Shown here: positions 62,197-64,000 of the stretch, in pieces
Layout: the number at the start of each line of letters is the position of its first letter
How positions within the stretch are numbered: position 1 is the stretch's first letter
Origin: an uncultured Mailhella sp.
GTDB taxonomy: Bacteria > Desulfobacterota > Desulfovibrionia > Desulfovibrionales > Desulfovibrionaceae
DNA: 64,000 bases
Assembly (NCBI RefSeq): GCF_944324995.1
Contig: NZ_CALUYL010000016.1
Span: forward strand, 1 to 64,000
Direction of reading: 5' to 3'
Translations under genes and position numbers: made by a program
Notes under the pieces: model-generated
The model's database searches: none
Told to the model about the DNA's origin: nothing
What the model saw: only the letters and a program-made list of their open reading frames with translations

Positions 62197-62985
62197 ATGA
62201 TGCAATATCCTTCCATCGATCCCGTGGCGCTTTCCATCGGGCCGCTGCAGCTTCACTGGTACGGCCTCATGTACGTGTTCGCTTTCCTTGCGGGCTGGCT
62301 GCTCGGCCGCTGGCGCGCGTCCCGTTCCTGGTCGACGTGGACGGCCGAAATGGTGGACGAGTTCGTCACCTGGGCCATGCTCGGCGTGATTCTCGGGGCC
62401 AGGCTCGGCTATGTGCTTTTCTACGATCTTTCCGCCTACGTGGCCGATCCCGTGGAGATCATCCGGGTGTGGAACGGCGGCATGTCGTTCCACGGCGGCC
62501 TTGTGGGCGTGGTGACGGCCAGCTGGCTGTGGGGCCGCAGAAACGGCAGGAGCCTGCTGGATATTCTGGATTTCGTGGCTCCGCTCGTGCCCACCGGACT
62601 CTTCTTCGGCCGCATCGGCAACTTCATCAACGCCGAGCTCTGGGGCAAGGTGACGGATTCCCCCCTCGGCATGATCTTTCCCGGCGCGGGCCCGCTTCCG
62701 AGGCATCCTTCCCAGCTCTACGAGGCGGGACTCGAAGGCGTGCTCACCTTCGTCATTTTGTGGATCTACTCTTCGCGGCCCCGTCCGCGCGGCGCGGTGG
62801 CCGGACTTTTCGGCGTGCTCTATGCCGTAAGCCGCATCACCGTGGAATTTTTCCGCGTGCCGGATGCGCAGCTCGGCTATCTTTTTGCGGGCTGGGTGAC
62901 CATGGGGCAGATTCTCTGCCTGCCGCTGCTTGCTGCCGGACTGTGGCTGATCTGGCGGGCGTATCGCCCGGGGGCAAAGGCATGA
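62197..62985 (+). CDS. lgt: Prolipoprotein diacylglyceryl transferase
   Basis: Adds the diacylglyceryl group from phosphatidylglycerol to lipoprotein cysteines, the first step of lipoprotein maturation; 262 residues with seven transmembrane segments. Signatures: GARLGYVLFYDL, NGGMSFHGGLVG, FGRIGNFINAELWGKVTD (the family signature with A for G) and HPSQLYEAGLEG. An aaggag site precedes the ATG at 62197; an ATG one codon later is possible. Its stop overlaps the next start by four bases. Confidence 0.95.
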   Translation: MMQYPSIDPVALSIGPLQLHWYGLMYVFAFLAGWLLGRWRASRSWSTWTAEMVDEFVTWAMLGVILGARLGYVLFYDLSAYVADPVEIIRVWNGGMSFHGGLVGVVTASWLWGRRNGRSLLDILDFVAPLVPTGLFFGRIGNFINAELWGKVTDSPLGMIFPGAGPLPRHPSQLYEAGLEGVLTFVILWIYSSRPRPRGAVAGLFGVLYAVSRITVEFFRVPDAQLGYLFAGWVTMGQILCLPLLAAGLWLIWRAYRPGAKA

Positions 62986-64000
62986 AGACGCTGCTTGCCG
63001 ACGGCCTTGTCGTCACCATGGACGCAGAGAGGCGCGTGCTTCGCGCCGACATTCTTGTGGAAGACGACCGCATTGCCGCCGTTTCGCCCCGCGATGCAGG
63101 CGCGCCCCGTCCGCAGGAGGGCAGGGCGGAGGACGGCACGGAGGTGGTGGATCTGCACGGCATGACCGTGATTCCCGGCCTCGTTCAGGCGCACATGCAC
63201 GTGACGCAGGCGCTGTTCCGCGGGCTGTGCGACGATCTCGCGCTCATGGAATGGCTGCGCGAACGCACCTGGCCCATGGAGTCCTCGCACAGCAGGGAAA
63301 GCAACGCGGCCTCCGCGCGTCTCGCCGCCATGGAGCTCATCCGCAGCGGCACGACTTCGCTCATCGACATGGGCACGACGCTGCACGAGGACGCCATTTT
63401 CGAGGTCATGGCCGAAGTCGGTCTGCGCGGCCTTTTCGGCAAGTGCATGATGGACGTGGGCGACGATCTGCCCGCTCTCATGCGGGAGGACGCGGACGCG
63501 TGCATCCGGGAAACCGAGCGCCTCATCCGGCGCTGGCACATGGCGGAAAACGGGCGTCTGCGCTACGCCGTGGCCCCGCGCTTCGTGCCGTCGTGCTCGG
63601 AGGCGCTGCTCGCTTCCGCGCGCGACCTTGCGCGGCAGAACGGCCTGCGCCTGCACACCCACGCTTCGGAAAATCTCGGGGAAATTGCGCTGGTCGAGGC
63701 GCGCTGCCATGAACGCAACGTGCGCTATCTCGACCGCATCGGCTACACCGGCGACGACGTGATTCTCGCCCACTGCATCTGGCTCGACGACGAGGAAAAA
63801 CGCATCCTTGCCGAAACGGGCACGCATGTGGTTCACTGCCCCTCCTCGAACACCAAGATGTCGTCCGGCATTGCGCCCGTCACCGAACTGCGGGCGCTCG
63901 GCGCACACGTGGCGCTCGGGCTCGACGGCGCGCACGATCACATGGACGGCCTCATGGAAGTGCGTCAGGCGTCCATTCTGCAGAAGGCCCGCACCAACGA
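62982..64000 (+). CDS. Amidohydrolase of the MTA/SAH deaminase-TrzN group (partial)
   Basis: An open frame running off the window end (339 codons visible). It is a metal-dependent hydrolase of the TrzN/SsnA/MtaD group, which deaminates 5'-methylthioadenosine, S-adenosylhomocysteine or related rings. The metal ligands are visible: HxH in VQAHMHVTQ, His in LHTHASEN, His in AHCIWL and Asp in LGLDGAHDHMD; HCPSSNTKMSSGIAP is also typical. The usual 'DGAASNN' around the Asp is replaced by DGAHDH, so the substrate may differ. It shares ATGA with the lgt stop, so the two are co-translated. Confidence 0.85.
   Translation, partial: MKTLLADGLVVTMDAERRVLRADILVEDDRIAAVSPRDAGAPRPQEGRAEDGTEVVDLHGMTVIPGLVQAHMHVTQALFRGLCDDLALMEWLRERTWPMESSHSRESNAASARLAAMELIRSGTTSLIDMGTTLHEDAIFEVMAEVGLRGLFGKCMMDVGDDLPALMREDADACIRETERLIRRWHMAENGRLRYAVAPRFVPSCSEALLASARDLARQNGLRLHTHASENLGEIALVEARCHERNVRYLDRIGYTGDDVILAHCIWLDDEEKRILAETGTHVVHCPSSNTKMSSGIAPVTELRALGAHVALGLDGAHDHMDGLMEVRQASILQKARTN

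Noticed and set aside
1..64000. CRISPR arrays, insertion sequences or prophage
   Set aside because: No regularly spaced repeats, transposase, integrase or phage structural genes were seen; the only long repeat is the alkylsulfatase pair.

Overview
The window reads as a chromosomal segment of a GC-rich sulfate- or sulfite-reducing deltaproteobacterium of the Desulfovibrionaceae type (Desulfovibrio, Bilophila or Mailhella-like). The strongest evidence is the complete dsrMKJOP membrane complex with the RsbRD-like gene that precedes it in Desulfovibrio, a Tat-exported periplasmic [NiFe] hydrogenase of the Hyn type with its maturation protease, a PyrK/PyrD dihydroorotate dehydrogenase B, RNase J, and an outer-membrane assembly gene (lptD). 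No prophage, insertion sequence, CRISPR array or rRNA was seen. There is one tRNA (His).

Layout. 1-4.9 kb: rpsF-rpsR-rplI-dnaB, then a Trk/Ktr potassium uptake pair. 5-7 kb: a self-contained two-gene unit, a PadR regulator fused to a radical-SAM enzyme followed by a C_GCAxxG_C_C redox protein, with its own promoter, palindrome and terminator. 7-21 kb (mostly minus strand): addAB recombination nuclease, 6-phosphofructokinase, hibernation factor, plsY, an ArnT-like glycosyltransferase with disordered tails and a large lipoprotein. 21-28 kb: a tiny winged-helix protein and a sulfate-ester set: orphan TRAP binding protein, aryl-sulfate sulfotransferase without a signal peptide, and two tandem alkylsulfatase-like metallo-beta-lactamases, one exported and one cytoplasmic. 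28-46.6 kb: housekeeping genes (rnj, mntP, pyrK-pyrD, alr, lptD-comM-lnt-prfB, HU/IHF, xthA, tRNA-His, murA, comEC). 47-51 kb: hydrogenase protease and [NiFe] hydrogenase. 51-54 kb: a heptosyltransferase-like gene and upp. 54.7-60.3 kb: dsrPOJKM plus the RsbRD-like gene (transcribed leftward). 60.4-64 kb: a VKOR-thioredoxin-like membrane protein, lgt, and an amidohydrolase running off the window end.

How the genes fit together. DsrMKJOP and the periplasmic hydrogenase form the respiratory core (H2 or quinol electrons to sulfite reduction). The sulfate-ester genes could supply sulfate or release the organic moiety. lnt and lgt lie in different places but serve the same lipoprotein pathway, which the lipoprotein at 18.9-20.9 kb would use. 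comM, comEC and addAB together suggest capacity to take up and recombine DNA.

The most unusual items are the PadR/radical-SAM fusion operon with a palindrome over its putative -10, the exported/cytoplasmic alkylsulfatase pair showing a 305-bp near-identical stretch, and a double GATATC operator in the promoter of the cytoplasmic copy. Many GC-rich open frames opposite real genes were discarded.
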